Assembly (NCBI GenBank): GCA_031472005.1 | Contig: PZJY01000008.1 | Span: 682,001-746,000 of the forward strand | Reading direction: 5' to 3' | DNA length: 64,000 bases | From: Tetracladium setigerum | Lineage: Eukaryota > Ascomycota > Leotiomycetes > Helotiales | Shown: positions 22,855-33,486 of the stretch, piece by piece | How the letters are laid out: each line of letters starts with the position of its first letter | How positions within the stretch are numbered: the first letter of the stretch is position 1 | Notes under the pieces: generated by a model | What the model was told of the DNA's origin: nothing | Seen by the model: the letters and a program-made list of their open reading frames with translations, nothing else | Database searches by the model: none | Made by a program: the position numbers and the translations under genes

Positions 22855-23341
22855 AAGACAGAAATTGAAGATTGATGAGAGGCGCGTGACTTTGGAGATG
22901 GTTTCAATAAAGGATTCAGTGGGGCTCAATGCAAATACTCCTTGTATTAAGAGTCGCATCAATTAATTGTTAGACCAATGCAAAGGTTACCACTTTATTC
23001 CATTTCCCAGCATCAATGATCTCTCATTTCCTTTGCCAGGCTCGCTTCCTCCAGCATACCAATGAGAGTCTCATCTCCTGGTCCTTACTGGCAGAACTCC
23101 AAGAAGAAGAAATCAGAATTGTCATTGGAACGGCCAACATGATGATGCTCGCACTCAATAAAATCCTAGTTTCGGCGAGGTCGTTGGTGAAGGGGTTCGA
23201 AATCTGTGGTTGCGGTGTTTCGAACTAAAGCCAATGGTGCTCCAAGGACGGAGTCGACAAGGTTATTGGAAAGGAGAAATCCCGGAAAAAAGACACAAGT
23301 TAAATGTTAAGAGGAGAAAAAAATATGTAGTAGACGAAAGA

Positions 23342-23364
23342 CAGCGACCTCTAACAGGTCGCTG
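23342..23364. repeat. perfect 9-bp hairpin
   Basis: CAGCGACCT, loop CTAAC, then AGGTCGCTG: a perfect 9-bp stem with a five-base loop, next to the ABC-transporter relic. The following sequence is not T-rich enough to call a terminator. Confidence 0.5.
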
Positions 23365-23400
23365 ATTGATTCCCGGGAACTGCTTTTCGGCTGCTTAAGT

Positions 23401-23585
23401 GATATTCTTGAGAGAACTTGCGAAAATGACTTTGTCATGTCCGGTCGCGTTGAACGCTATCCTAAGAAGCATATTTTCGCGGACAGTTTCATCCATCAAG
23501 TTTGGCTCTTGCGGTACATAGCTGAGCGTTCCGCCGACACTGGTGTTTCCTTCCAGCGATCTCACCGAGTCACCACACTCAGAAC
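23401..23585 (-). pseudogene. relic of an ABC transporter nucleotide-binding domain (ABCC-like)
   Basis: On the minus strand a 61-codon open stretch reads SVGGTLSYVPQEPNLMDET followed by VRENMLL. This is the segment of ABCC/MRP-type transporters between Walker A and the signature motif (typically G.xAYVPQEPWLM..TVRENI.FG, the Q-loop region). Upstream, where Walker A is expected, the frame is broken, and no LSGGQ signature can be found downstream. I therefore take it as a fragment of a dead transporter gene. The call rests on one motif block. Confidence 0.5.
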
Positions 23586-24657
23586 CGTGCTGGGAATTGT
23601 AGTCTTGCCTAATTCAAAAGCACCGCTACTTGTGACAAGTTCTTCTGGATTGACTATATGGACCATCGAAATAAATCGTATTCTATCAGCAATAACGACG
23701 TCAAAATTGTAAAATCGGCCTGCATGATTGACAGTACAGAAGACTTGGCTGACATTTGTTATAGCCCAAGGCTGAGGGTCAGGTTCGATTGCTAGATTCT
23801 ATTCCATGGCATTTCAAGCTATTTTTAGGTCGATGGAGCTCGGGGATTGAATGGTTTTTGATAGCAAGGGAAAGCACCATTCTGCTGGGGTCATTCAAAG
23901 AAACAGGAAAAGTTGACGTTGGCGGTTGTGGTTGTGGATGAAGCAGGTCGTGAAAATCACGTGAACCCCCCGAAGCTGCCATACAACTTATGAAGTGGTG
24001 GATGATACCTCACAGAGAGCTTGAATAAATGGTAGGTAGTAATTCTTTTAGCACAATTTTAATCTAGATGTACAGTAAGAGGCGAATTGAGCATCGCTAA
24101 ACTTTTAAGAATTCTGTGATTCCATAGTCTGAGGCCCAATCGCTGTCGATCCAGTTGTTTTCCATATTAACATGCCTTGTGAGTCGACAAACATTGAGGC
24201 GGGAAGAGGGAAGCATTAATGCAAAGCTGCAATTTGGCGAGCTTACACAGAGAACAGGTCGCCAATTCCTTGAAGTTTCTACAGCTTTCTACAGGCTTCT
24301 ACAGTACAGGCCCTCGACCCAAACCACAGCATATCATCTCCAAAACCTGAACAAAAATCCCAACAAAAACAGGATGATCACCACAATTGACGGCCGACGT
24401 ACAGTACAGTACACAGTACTGCACAAATGGTGGCAGCGGAGAAGATTAGATAACTGAGGGCATACTTCTATTACTGAAACTGTTGGAATGATACTCCAGA
24501 TGAATCGTTAGCTGTAAATAGTATTCAGTATTTAGTGATCGGACGCTGTAATGCATCGGAGTGGTGGTGAACTCCATGTACGCTTTGAGAGGGGGTAATA
24601 GCTGAACCAAGACATTTATTACGTGATACCCCCTCCCCCACCCCCCTTCTTTGAGTG

Positions 24658-24664
24658 TATATAA
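24658..24664 (+). promoter_or_regulatory. TATA box of the DUF7587 gene
   Basis: TATATAA preceded by a C-rich tract (about 24630-24647). A 5' leader intron probably lies at 24909-24971 (GTAAGT donor, CACAG acceptor) before the ATG at 25137. Confidence 0.55.
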
Positions 24665-25136
24665 CCACTCTCCAGGCCACCGATCCTACTGCTCTTTAGA
24701 CATTATAACACCAGGAATACAACATTACCCCTTGGATCGTACTGTCTCCCTTTGGCACCAAGTGAATCACTTGTGATTCGTACTGTTCTACCAACGGAAA
24801 CCAACACACGAAACTTGGCACAATCCTATCAACAACTATCCGACTCTCGACAACGACATCAAGTGCCTGGCAGTCTTGAAATTTGAGTTGAATTAGAGCG
24901 TGATCGAAGTAAGTTGTAAGGTGGTTAAGAAGCTACTGATGGGTGATTAAGAACCAACTGACGACCCACAGGACAGACCAGCCAACATCGTGTCTGATCC
25001 CAAATCTGCTGCGGCACAAGCACCTCCTCAAAACCAAAGTTATCATCCTGTAGTCCTTAATTGAGCAAGTTGTGTGGAACGCACTCTGGGACACGAGAGC
25101 TTGAATACCCGTTGTGGTGCGCCCGACAGCCGAGCC

Positions 25137-26114
25137 ATGGCTAATCGCACGATATATACTCGAGTATACTCCGAAAGCAGTGCTGGGAAACTCGTCTCCG
25201 CGAAGGGCCCGGAAGGCAATCCATTGTCCGACGCAGCCCTCGCCAAAGAGTTCCGAAACCATGCCGACAAAGAAAATCGAACGCCCACAGCCTTAGTTTC
25301 GTGCAGTGATCGCATTATAGACACTTTGAAGCGAGCTTTTGACAAGTATGAGGATGACGAGTCGCCGGCAGATATTTGGATCGCTTTCATAGAGGTCTCA
25401 CCTACCAAAAGTGAAACTGCTACCCGAGTCCATTCCGCCAAAGAGTTGGCAGAGAAATTTGGACTCTCAAGTCCTAACAAATTCTCTCACGAGGTCATTT
25501 TCGAGTGGGCTATACCCAAGAAGTATGTGTTACATAAAGTCTCGTTGCGGACCTTGATAGAGCGGGGACTTCAACAGCATTACTTTTTCCAGCCTTCTAC
25601 TCTGAAAGCACGATACCACACCGCGCGAGAAATCCAACGACACGACGACCCCTGGGAAATCGGTATTACCCTAGGTGTCTTTGCACAAAAGTTTGGAGCC
25701 AGAGCCCCCGTGAACTGGATTGCCCACCGTCTTTTTCGTGATTGTGTACAGGCGAAGACTCTAGATGACGACGTGGTTAGGCTTAATTATGCGAATGAGC
25801 ATACTGAAATAGTTGACTTTCAATTCTTCTGCGACCTGGATGATGGCGTCGACATTAGTTTGTACGATTGGTGGCTTTCGGATATCGACTTCCTCCTAGA
25901 TTACGGAGAATTCGAGGAATGGCGAGATGCAATGAAAGACAGTTTGACCTGGGATCTGATTGAGTGCTGGGAAACTTGGCACGATGTCGATTGCGATGGA
26001 AAAGTTGGAGAGCTCTCTGCAAGGGAAGAGTATCTATACAGTAAAGAGAGAGACAGATTAATTGTTGAACATGAGGTAGCCCTTGAAAGAGAGGCCGTGA
26101 AAATGGGTCTATGA
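25137..26114 (+). CDS. DUF7587-like protein
   Basis: Single-exon protein of 325 residues. The N-terminal 155 residues match the pattern of DUF7587: a TIYTRVYSESSAG start, an F.NHADKEN segment, LVSCSDRIIDTLKRAFDKY, a central WIAFIEV strand, an HSAKELAEKFGL helix, and a VIFEWAIPKKYVLHKVSLRTLI close. This layout resembles ADP-ribosyltransferase-like folds, but no catalytic triad can be claimed. The C-terminal half is acidic (DLDDGVDISLYDWWLSDIDF) with a charged helical end. The frame is open further upstream from GTG 25074, but ATG 25137 starts where the conserved part begins. The function of the family is unknown. A damaged copy of the leader of this gene lies at about 26730-26900. Confidence 0.75.
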   Translation: MANRTIYTRVYSESSAGKLVSAKGPEGNPLSDAALAKEFRNHADKENRTPTALVSCSDRIIDTLKRAFDKYEDDESPADIWIAFIEVSPTKSETATRVHSAKELAEKFGLSSPNKFSHEVIFEWAIPKKYVLHKVSLRTLIERGLQQHYFFQPSTLKARYHTAREIQRHDDPWEIGITLGVFAQKFGARAPVNWIAHRLFRDCVQAKTLDDDVVRLNYANEHTEIVDFQFFCDLDDGVDISLYDWWLSDIDFLLDYGEFEEWRDAMKDSLTWDLIECWETWHDVDCDGKVGELSAREEYLYSKERDRLIVEHEVALEREAVKMGL

Positions 26115-26729
26115 CTTCCTTTTCAAATTTCTATAATATATATCACGCATACATGAGCTTGCCAGATGTTCAAGCAAATAATTACTACCTCGTTACTGCG
26201 TATCTGCTCCACACAATTCTAGGGTCTCTTATTGACTGAAATCTCTATGAAATGTTTACAGGATCAAAAATGATCAATGGTTGGCGATTGTAGATAGGCA
26301 AGAAATGGCTCTGCTGTGTGATGAGTTATCTACAATTTTAGCGACACGTAATTCGTTATTTCCTGTAGAGGAGAGTTTGTAATGAGACAAGTATTGGTCG
26401 CCAAGCCTTTCTTTGTTGTTGTGTGACAGGCATGCGGACTTCGATGCGCCAGCGAATATGCCCAACGATGTACCTACATCGAGCTGAAATGCACTCGGCC
26501 ATGTTCAATTATTAGTTATTATATAATAGCCGATAACCCTTCTTTATACAAGCCTTTAATACTTTATCTTTAAAAGCTCGCGCTCCTTTTTACCTCTTAA
26601 AAGTTACCTTTTGGATATGACCGTAGTACGTGTAGGAGCTACCCGTGACCTAGTTGCACAAGCCGGCCAATATGCTAGAGTGTAGCAGGTAATCTATACC
26701 ATATATATGTTTGTTTTTTAGAGTTCTAT

Positions 26730-26900
26730 GTTCTGAAGTTGCTGCCTTTTATAATAATTAGACTATATTATCTCACTTTGGCCTCAAGTGAATCACTTAT
26801 ATACGTATTATTCTACAAATAACCTTAGTCTTTCGCTACCACAATCGCAAACATATATACTCGACGACCCACTATCCTTTGCTCTTCTCCATAACCAGCC
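26730..26900 (+). repeat. mutated copy of the DUF7587 gene leader
   Basis: Shares a stretch with 24735-24800: TTTGGC, a 2-3 base difference, then CAAGTGAATCACTT, then a CGTA.T.TTCTAC segment. A weaker match continues to a CTCGACGAC / CTCGACAACGAC element. Differences are mostly toward A/T. This looks like the remains of a duplicated DUF7587-type gene whose coding part is lost. Confidence 0.5.
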
Positions 26901-27236
26901 TCTACAAGTAGGCAATGCCTTCTCGCTCTGGTCGTTGGTTTCTTGGTTGACAATCAAAATATAATATTTCGCTTGAACCATAGCGCCTTGCGGATCAGGC
27001 TGTAAATCGGCCGAGGGATGACGTCGGTTGCCTCATCTCACCCGGCATAGGCCCAAAATGACTTCCCAGAGCCGCCCCTTGCGAACCTCGACTTTTCTTG
27101 TCTTCATCCACAAAATGAGGGTTCCCACTGATGCTGGACCATATCTACTCAACTTTTGCTCTTTTTTTGAAGGACTAGTCTCACATGTGAGTATTCCAGG
27201 GGAGCAACAAGTTACCCGAAAGGCGTCCGTTGAGAG

Positions 27237-27398
27237 TATGGACTGGAAAGCGACTACTGCAAAAGCCGCGACGAAAAGCACCAGTCGCTGGATGAGACTC
27301 CGATTTCGTTCGCTGCGGAGCTTCGAGCCATCGAGATCGAGTCCGCCAGTGCCCGTACTGACCTCGCGGCGCCCAATTACGACAGATTCGGTCTGTAA
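27237..27398 (+). other. coding-like fragment, unidentified
   Basis: A 53-codon stretch ending at TAA 27396-27398 reads like protein (DEKHQSLDETPISFAAEL, then IEIESASARTDLAAPNYDRF) with good codon balance. It is bounded upstream by a TGA and a possible acceptor. A GTAAGC just at the stop could be a donor instead. I do not recognise it; it may be one exon of a small gene or a relic. Confidence 0.25.
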
Positions 27399-27668
27399 GC
27401 CAAGAGAAGCAGAACCCCAGTTGGAGGACGACGAAGTCAGGTGAACGACAGCCGCGACATGTCAGCCAGCTTAGACAAGAAGGGTGATACGAAGCAGCAC
27501 AGAAGCTGGTCATGCATAATGAATTATCTATACTGTTCTTCACCCTGTCCCCGCCTCCGTTCCCAGTCTCCGTCCATATCCCTCCAACCGTTCTCACTCC
27601 TGGACACAGCAACCCTCCTTCTCCTCCCCAACGCTTGACGACATCCGACTCGCAGCACAATATGCTCG

Positions 27669-28217
27669 TCAGGGGGAGAACATCAACGCGGTCTCAGACG
27701 CCGGAGCCGGCTGTGTTCGCTGGCGGCCGACCTCTGCCTCTGCAGCCAACAGCAATCCAGACACTGAGGACCCAGTGACACCCGAAACGACGGCAAAGAC
27801 CCCAAATCCAATGGCGATAATCTGATCGGTGTCTAAGCCAGGTGGCGTAGTTGACTGCGCTGTGGTAGTTTGCGTTGTGGCTGCCTGCTTCGCAGCGACA
27901 GTAGTGGACGAAGGTGTAGTCGGATCGAGACCGACGGTTTTTTGCACGGCCGTTGCATGTATCGTGGCGCTTGAGACTAGCGCATTCGATGTCGTCGTGA
28001 GACTTGTAAGGGTACCGTAGACAGATGTACCTGAATCCAGCGTTTTTAGAGATGGCGGGTAAGTTGTGAATATGGCGATCAGGCTCTGTTCGTTTCCTGC
28101 TAGTGACTGAGAGCGACCCTGGACACCTGGTGATATAAGAAAGAGTGCTTGGGAGCAGGAGGCCAGGAACAAGGTCAGCACTAGCACCATGCGTGAAGCT
28201 CTGATAGACACGTTCAT
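27669..28217 (-). CDS. Ser/Thr-rich secreted or single-pass membrane protein
   Basis: Single-exon protein of 182 residues. Residues 1-24 form a signal peptide (basic start, VLVLTLFLAS core, likely cleavage after SQA). The body is rich in Ser/Thr with a TTVAAKQAATTQTTTAQSTT run near residues 105-124, suitable for O-glycosylation. A hydrophobic segment lies at about residues 132-158, followed by a short polar tail, as in fungal mucin-like wall sensors of simple design. No catalytic domain is present. ATG 28217 is preferred over earlier in-frame starts because the signal peptide begins there. The function is unknown; a cell-surface role is inferred. Confidence 0.6.
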   Translation of the reverse strand: MNVSIRASRMVLVLTLFLASCSQALFLISPGVQGRSQSLAGNEQSLIAIFTTYPPSLKTLDSGTSVYGTLTSLTTTSNALVSSATIHATAVQKTVGLDPTTPSSTTVAAKQAATTQTTTAQSTTPPGLDTDQIIAIGFGVFAVVSGVTGSSVSGLLLAAEAEVGRQRTQPAPASETALMFSP

Positions 28218-29024
28218 ATTGTTCGTGTTTTCGCTCTTCTGAAGTATGTTGGTTGGTCTTGGATTTTTAATCACAAAAAATAGGGATACAGATCTGAATG
28301 AGTTGGTGAGTTCACAGGCGTCTATTATATGCCTGCCATAGTCTCTGGTATAAGAGTCGCAATCGCTATACAATCAGAACCTCCGGCACCACCACGGCCT
28401 CTAGAACCACTACCTTCAGATCCCTCCAGAACTTCCAATATCTCTCCAACCCCCGAAAAGCACACACATCGACATCACAGCGAAACAGCTATAGGAGCAA
28501 CATTAGCCTCGTAAATCGTGAACCAGGCCAAGCAGCTCTAGATTCTGGGAGCTCGAAAACCTGGGTGTCCGCAAGTCTGGGGGCAATATTCTGGAGATTT
28601 ACGCTCTGGGGTTCCCGCATATACACTCGCGCTCGTAAGTGAGGCTGGGAGCTTCGAGATTCTGGGGGTTCATTATTAATATTCTGGGGTTCGATGTTTG
28701 GGGGGCAGTGATCCAAGACGGTGGCTATGCCACATATCCCCAGGAGATGGAAGTTGCATTAGCCTCGTGACTCGTAATCGCCGAACGGCAGCTCAGGACA
28801 TTGTGGTCTCGAGATTCTGGGGGTTCAGTATTCTAGGGGTCCAGTATTCTGGGGGTCCAATACTCTGGGGGTTCAGTATTCTGGGGTTTCCAGCTCTGGC
28901 GATTATGTGGCGCTGTGTGCATGCGCCGACAGCGCATTTGCCCGTCAAATCTATAAGTCAGGCTGACGCCGTCTCCATTGTTTGACATGAAGTCGCGCAA
29001 GTTTTCGACTGAAACCCCAGAGAC
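28218..29024. other. intergenic with a 16-bp minisatellite
   Basis: About 800 bp between divergent genes, so it should hold both promoters. From about 28550 to 28890 the motif ATTCTGGGGGT recurs in loose copies, condensing into the tandem array at 28812-28891. No gene is seen. Confidence 0.55.
28812..28891 (+). repeat. 16-bp minisatellite, five imperfect units
   Basis: Units of 15-17 bp with the consensus AGTATTCTGGGGGTCC run head to tail at 28812, 28827, 28843, 28859 and 28875, with one to three changes each. The plus strand carries regularly spaced G4-G5 runs. It lies about 130 bp upstream of the ankyrin/zinc-finger gene. Confidence 0.75.
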
Positions 29025-32000
29025 ATGGCCACCAATTTCCTTTCGGACAGTCAGTTCCCATGGAGCGGGAGCGACTTCGACCTCGGCTTCGATCAGAACA
29101 GTATGGTGGTATATCCGGACGAGCACCTTGACGTAAGCGTGGAGCTCGATCAGAACGATGCGGAGCCATGGTTAGGTCATAGCTTCGGACACGTCCCATT
29201 TCCTCAAGGATTTGTCGAGCCAGGTGTGGTGACAGAGCAGCTTGACGGTAAGTCAACTCGATCATCTTTAATGACAGGGCGGGAGCTTACCCTGCCTCAG
29301 ATACCGAGCCCGATGTCCTCGATAACCAGGCGGCTCTGCGGGAGGTCCACTTTGTTGAGCCTCCGATCGAAGAACCGCGACAAAGCACACCACGCGTTCC
29401 GGAAACAGATCAAGCTCAGCTCTCGATACTTCTAAGGAAAGACAAGCTCTACTTCCGCCCACTTTTGGCGGCGTTCCTGTCACGTGCGGAGCTTGGCCAA
29501 GCTCTGCTTGATTCGACCGATCCCAATACGGCTCTAGAGAGGGCTTCGTCAAACAGCAAAACAGCTCTCTTGTATATTGCTACCAACAACCTCACTGGAT
29601 TCGCGAACAAAATCTCCCCGAACTTGCTGGTCGACTTTTTGAAGCAGTACATAAATGAGATTTTCCAAACCACCAAGTCACACACAGGTCCGGAAGTGGC
29701 GAGGCTCAGTGAGCAGCATACTCTTAAACCAAAAGCAGAGGCGTTCTTCCGTGCTGCAATCGAGATTGGTGATCACACGGTCGTCAGGGCTCTGCTTTCG
29801 TTGCCTCAGGCCGGTATCAACGTCAATGACCAAGTTTGTACCGAAGAATCGATCCAATATACGCCCATCGAACGCTCTGCTGCTTTGGGACACTACTCTC
29901 TGACGGAGACCCTGCTGGAGTTTTCTGCAGATTGTAACAAGACGCATAACCTGAGGTCTAGAGGGCAACTGAGCATCAAATGTGGATGTCTTGGAGGCGG
30001 TGCTTTGATGGCAGCTTTTGGCTCTAATACTGCTTTCGATATCCAAAGTGCTGACCGCATGCTTCTGCAGCTCATCATTCGACATGGCGGCTTGGTTTGC
30101 TCGCGGGTCCTGAAGTGGTTCATTTCTCGAGGTCGCCATGACCTTATTAAGATATTGGTATCAAATTCTGTGCCGAAGCACTGCACGAGTTGGCTGGACG
30201 CCGGCGTGTATCACGAAGCTGCGCATAGACTGGACTCGGCGAGCCTGCCGAAGTTGCTTTCATTCATGGCAAGCAGCAGTGTAGCATACTCTGCTCCTTA
30301 CATGTCCCCCTCCAGCTACCCCGGCGACCGCACATATGTCTTCCATAGGCCACAATACCCCCCCACCGTGCTCGACATTCTGGCAGAGCGCGGAGAACTT
30401 GAAAGCGTGACGTACATTCGCTCTAGCGGTATTGGCTTCACAGTGGACACCCTAGTCGCTGCAATTCGCAGTGGGTGCGAGCAACTTGTGCAATTCATGT
30501 TGGATCAAGGTGCTGAGTTACATGACTACTCTCCCCATTACCTTTCGACGCCGTACGCCGAGTGCATCAGGACTCGTAACGATGGACTACTTGAAAGCAT
30601 ACAGCCCAAATTCGACTCGCAAAACGACTTCAAGAGTTGCGCTGCCCTGGCCGCGGCTGCTGAGGTTGGTAACATGAGTATTGTTGACTCCCTTTTGGGT
30701 CGACAGCAATGCACCGATGATCGCATTCTTGGCTACGCACTTACGAAAGCTGTGCAATCGGACTCGCAGGGCATTTCTCTCAAGTTGCTTGAAGCTGGTG
30801 CGTCTTCGAATATATTTCGTTACTGCGACGTCCTAGGATGTTCAATACCAACATTACCCCCAGCCTCCGAAACTCTAAACATGAATCCTCTAAGGAACGC
30901 TCTAAAGCACCGCAATAAATCAATGTTTTATGCATTGCTCGATCACAGTGATCTGAGCCAGCATGATCTTGTGGGGTTTCATTCCGATGATAAATCAAAT
31001 GTAACGTTGGCTGTCGAGTGGGGAGATCTTGCTGTTGTAAAGGAGTTCATCGACCTAGGATGCGGGCTTGACAGGGCAATGGCTACTGCGGTGAAGACAA
31101 AGAACATGAATGCCTTGCACCTGTTACTTGGTGCAGGCGCACCACATCACCAAGGACTTTGGGCTGCTGTAAAAGACGGAAACCTAGAGATGTTGGATGA
31201 GCTTCTACGCTGTGGCGCGAATCCATTCAAAGATTACAACGCTCTGATTGCAGCCTTAGACCAACCGCCTGAAATCGCATCGAGACTGTTGAAAGGGTGC
31301 CCTGTGCAAGGCGTGAGCAAGACGTGTGTCCCGTTGATATTCCTATATGAGGCGGTCAAAAAAGACAGAGTGGATGTGGTTCGACTTCTGGTCAGCGGCA
31401 CATATCGTTTTAAGGAAAGCGATGAAGCTTTTTTCGGCCCTAGCTACCTCTGCCCACTGAAAGCGTCTGTCGCTCGGTACAGCAAAGCAGGCCTTGAAGT
31501 CATCAAACTTCTGCTCGGCTTTGGGTTCGACACAAATTGTGTGGAACGACCAGATATATATACAACGGACCATTCGACAGCTTTGCTTGACGCTGTGGAG
31601 ACTGCACGCAAGGATGTTATTGAATTGCTGCTTGAACATGGGGCCGATGTAAATTTCCCTGCGCGGCGAGGAATCAAACGTACTCCGCTACAAAAGGCCG
31701 TTGAGACCGGGAATCGAGATATTGTCGAGTATTTGCTGGCAAAAGGCGCAGAAGTCAATGCAATTGCTGCAACACGAGGCGGCGCGACCTGTCTCCAATT
31801 GGCATCAATTGGTGGATACATCGGTATCTTCGAACTACTTATCGACAATGACGGGGATTACCTGGCCCCTGGTGCTGTGGTCAATGGACGAACGCCGCTT
31901 GAAGGAGCTGCGGAGCATGGCCGTTATAGTATGGTCGAATACTTGATGAAAACCTTTGGATTACGAAACCTGGCTGAATACACGCGCGCGAAGCAATTTG

Positions 32001-32572
32001 CAAGGGACAATGGACACCATGCCGTTATATCGCTACTAGATTCGGTGTCGGATAAATACCATGAGCAATCCGGGTATGCTGAGTCGCAAGCGTGGAGCGG
32101 ATCATATACCTCCAATACCGCGTTGTCGGAGGTTGTAGACCATCCGGTTTTGGCTCCAAGTCTCCGCCTGGGATACCCTCCTCATCAACCCGTGCCACAG
32201 ACCACAGGCGATGTATTTGCGGTAGACATACTTGATGAACGACCTGAAGCAGACGCTTCCATGCTCGATAACATGCACCACAATCACCTTCCAAGCACGA
32301 TCAATTCTGAGGCCAGAGTCGCCAAACGTGCATATGGTCTTGGCGACTGTGAAGAAGTTACGGATTCCGAGTCAACGTTGAAAAGGCAGAAGTCCAAGCA
32401 CCCAGTGACTTGCGAGGTGGGTGGCTGTGGGAAGAGCTATTCTCGTCTAGACCGACTGAAGCGTCATCACAGCACAGCTCACGAGAATTTGAAGTTTCGG
32501 TGCGAGTATTGTGGAAAGATATATGGAAGGAAAGACACGCTCGCTGAGCATTTCACAAGCAAGCATGGATGA
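29025..32572 (+). CDS. ankyrin-repeat protein with two C-terminal C2H2 zinc fingers
   Basis: Two exons, 29025-29247 and 29301-32572, joined over a 53-bp GTAAGT...CTCAG intron; 1164 residues. The first 130 residues are acidic and disordered. From about residue 150 to 930 the protein is ankyrin-like; clear repeats read VSLLKL-type helices with TPL.KAVETGNRDIVEYLLAKGAEVN and ALLDAVETARKDVIELLLEHGADVN. The C-terminal 60 residues hold two C2H2 fingers: CEVGGCGKSYSRLDRLKRHH and CEYCGKIYGRKDTLAEH, each with C-x2/4-C-x12-H spacing, preceded by a basic KRQKSKH that could be a nuclear signal. Ankyrin arrays in fungi are usually tied to NACHT or HET domains, so this pairing is less common. A DNA-binding regulator with protein-interaction repeats is the best guess. 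Confidence 0.85.
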
Positions 32573-33486
32573 AAGTCTGCAATCTACTACCAAGTTAGTA
32601 AGGAATTGGTAGTTCGGGGTTAACGATCTGTAATATACGCATTTCATTTAGTTTTTGCATTTGCCCATGAGAAGAGATACCCGATGTTGCAGCAATTGAA
32701 GGAACTACCTGGTTACTTGTTTGTGAGCATTATCTGCTGTACTTATCTAAACAAGTTAACTCTTATCGATCTCTTCTTTTTTCAATCAAAAGACCGATAT
32801 TAATAACATTCATTCATGTCATGTCATTCTTCACCTTGCCATTTCCTCCCACTCCCCTCTCAAAAGCAAACCTCGCCTCTCCGGCGGTAGATTAATAAAT
32901 GACCACATTTGACACGTGAGCGATGGCCAAACTTCTAAATCTTCTCCCTCATTCAGCAGTGAAATGAAGAAAACCCAAGTAGCCACAATATTAATTAAAA
33001 GCCAGGCAATTCATTAAGACCAAGTAGCGTAATATTCTAATTTGTGGTTGTTTTAATATCTATTAAAATGTGTGCAGCTCAGCCTGTGAGCGTGAGAATA
33101 CTTTTTTGCACGAAGAAAGCACATGTATAAGGTTACCTCGTGTTGCAACACCCAAGACAAGTGTCTCCCATTGGCAGACCAGCCCATTGGTTTGGATACG
33201 CTACTAAGAGATCAGCAAAGTCATTATGCGTCGGGTGCCCGGATCAGCCCTGTCACTGGCTGGATGCCGAAGTACCGAGAGAAACTGACCCAATGACGTT
33301 GGGTGTGTCCGAGGATCCCTCTCGGTCAGCTCTTGCATTCTGTCTATTTTCGGTCCCGCCACCAGGTAACAATCCTCTACATATTATCAGCCTCTCCCTC
33401 CCCTCTCTTCTTTCTGTTGACTTTCCCTTTCGTTACGCACACTCAACTCGAGGGACATATCTACAAACTCAGAGCAGGATAGTATC
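32573..33486. other. intergenic, promoter of the glycine-zipper gene
   Basis: About 0.9 kb without a supported gene. The last 120 bp before the ATG is C/T-rich, as expected for a leader. The plus ORF at 33140-33538 overlaps the start of the real gene in another frame and is rejected. Confidence 0.45.

Larger units (their letters stand above)
22855..25136. other. 2.3-kb stretch with relics only, then promoter of the DUF7587 gene
   Basis: No intact gene. It holds the hairpin at 23342-23364, the ABC-transporter relic at 23401-23585 and, from about 24600, the promoter and spliced leader of the gene at 25137. Short TCTACAG repeats occur at about 24279-24306 and a GTAC-rich palindromic stretch at about 24397-24425. 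Confidence 0.5.
26115..27668. other. AT-rich intergenic with degraded repeats
   Basis: About 1.55 kb. The part at about 26500-26830 is A/T-rich and TpA-rich, typical of RIP-mutated sequence. It includes a relic of the DUF7587 leader (see 26730-26900) and a coding-like scrap at 27237-27398. No intact gene is recognised. Confidence 0.5.

Noticed and set aside
23180..23230. Possible tRNA B box (GGTTCGAAATC)
   Set aside because: No matching acceptor stem, D arm or anticodon arm could be drawn around it; similar isolated GGTTCGA matches elsewhere failed the same test.
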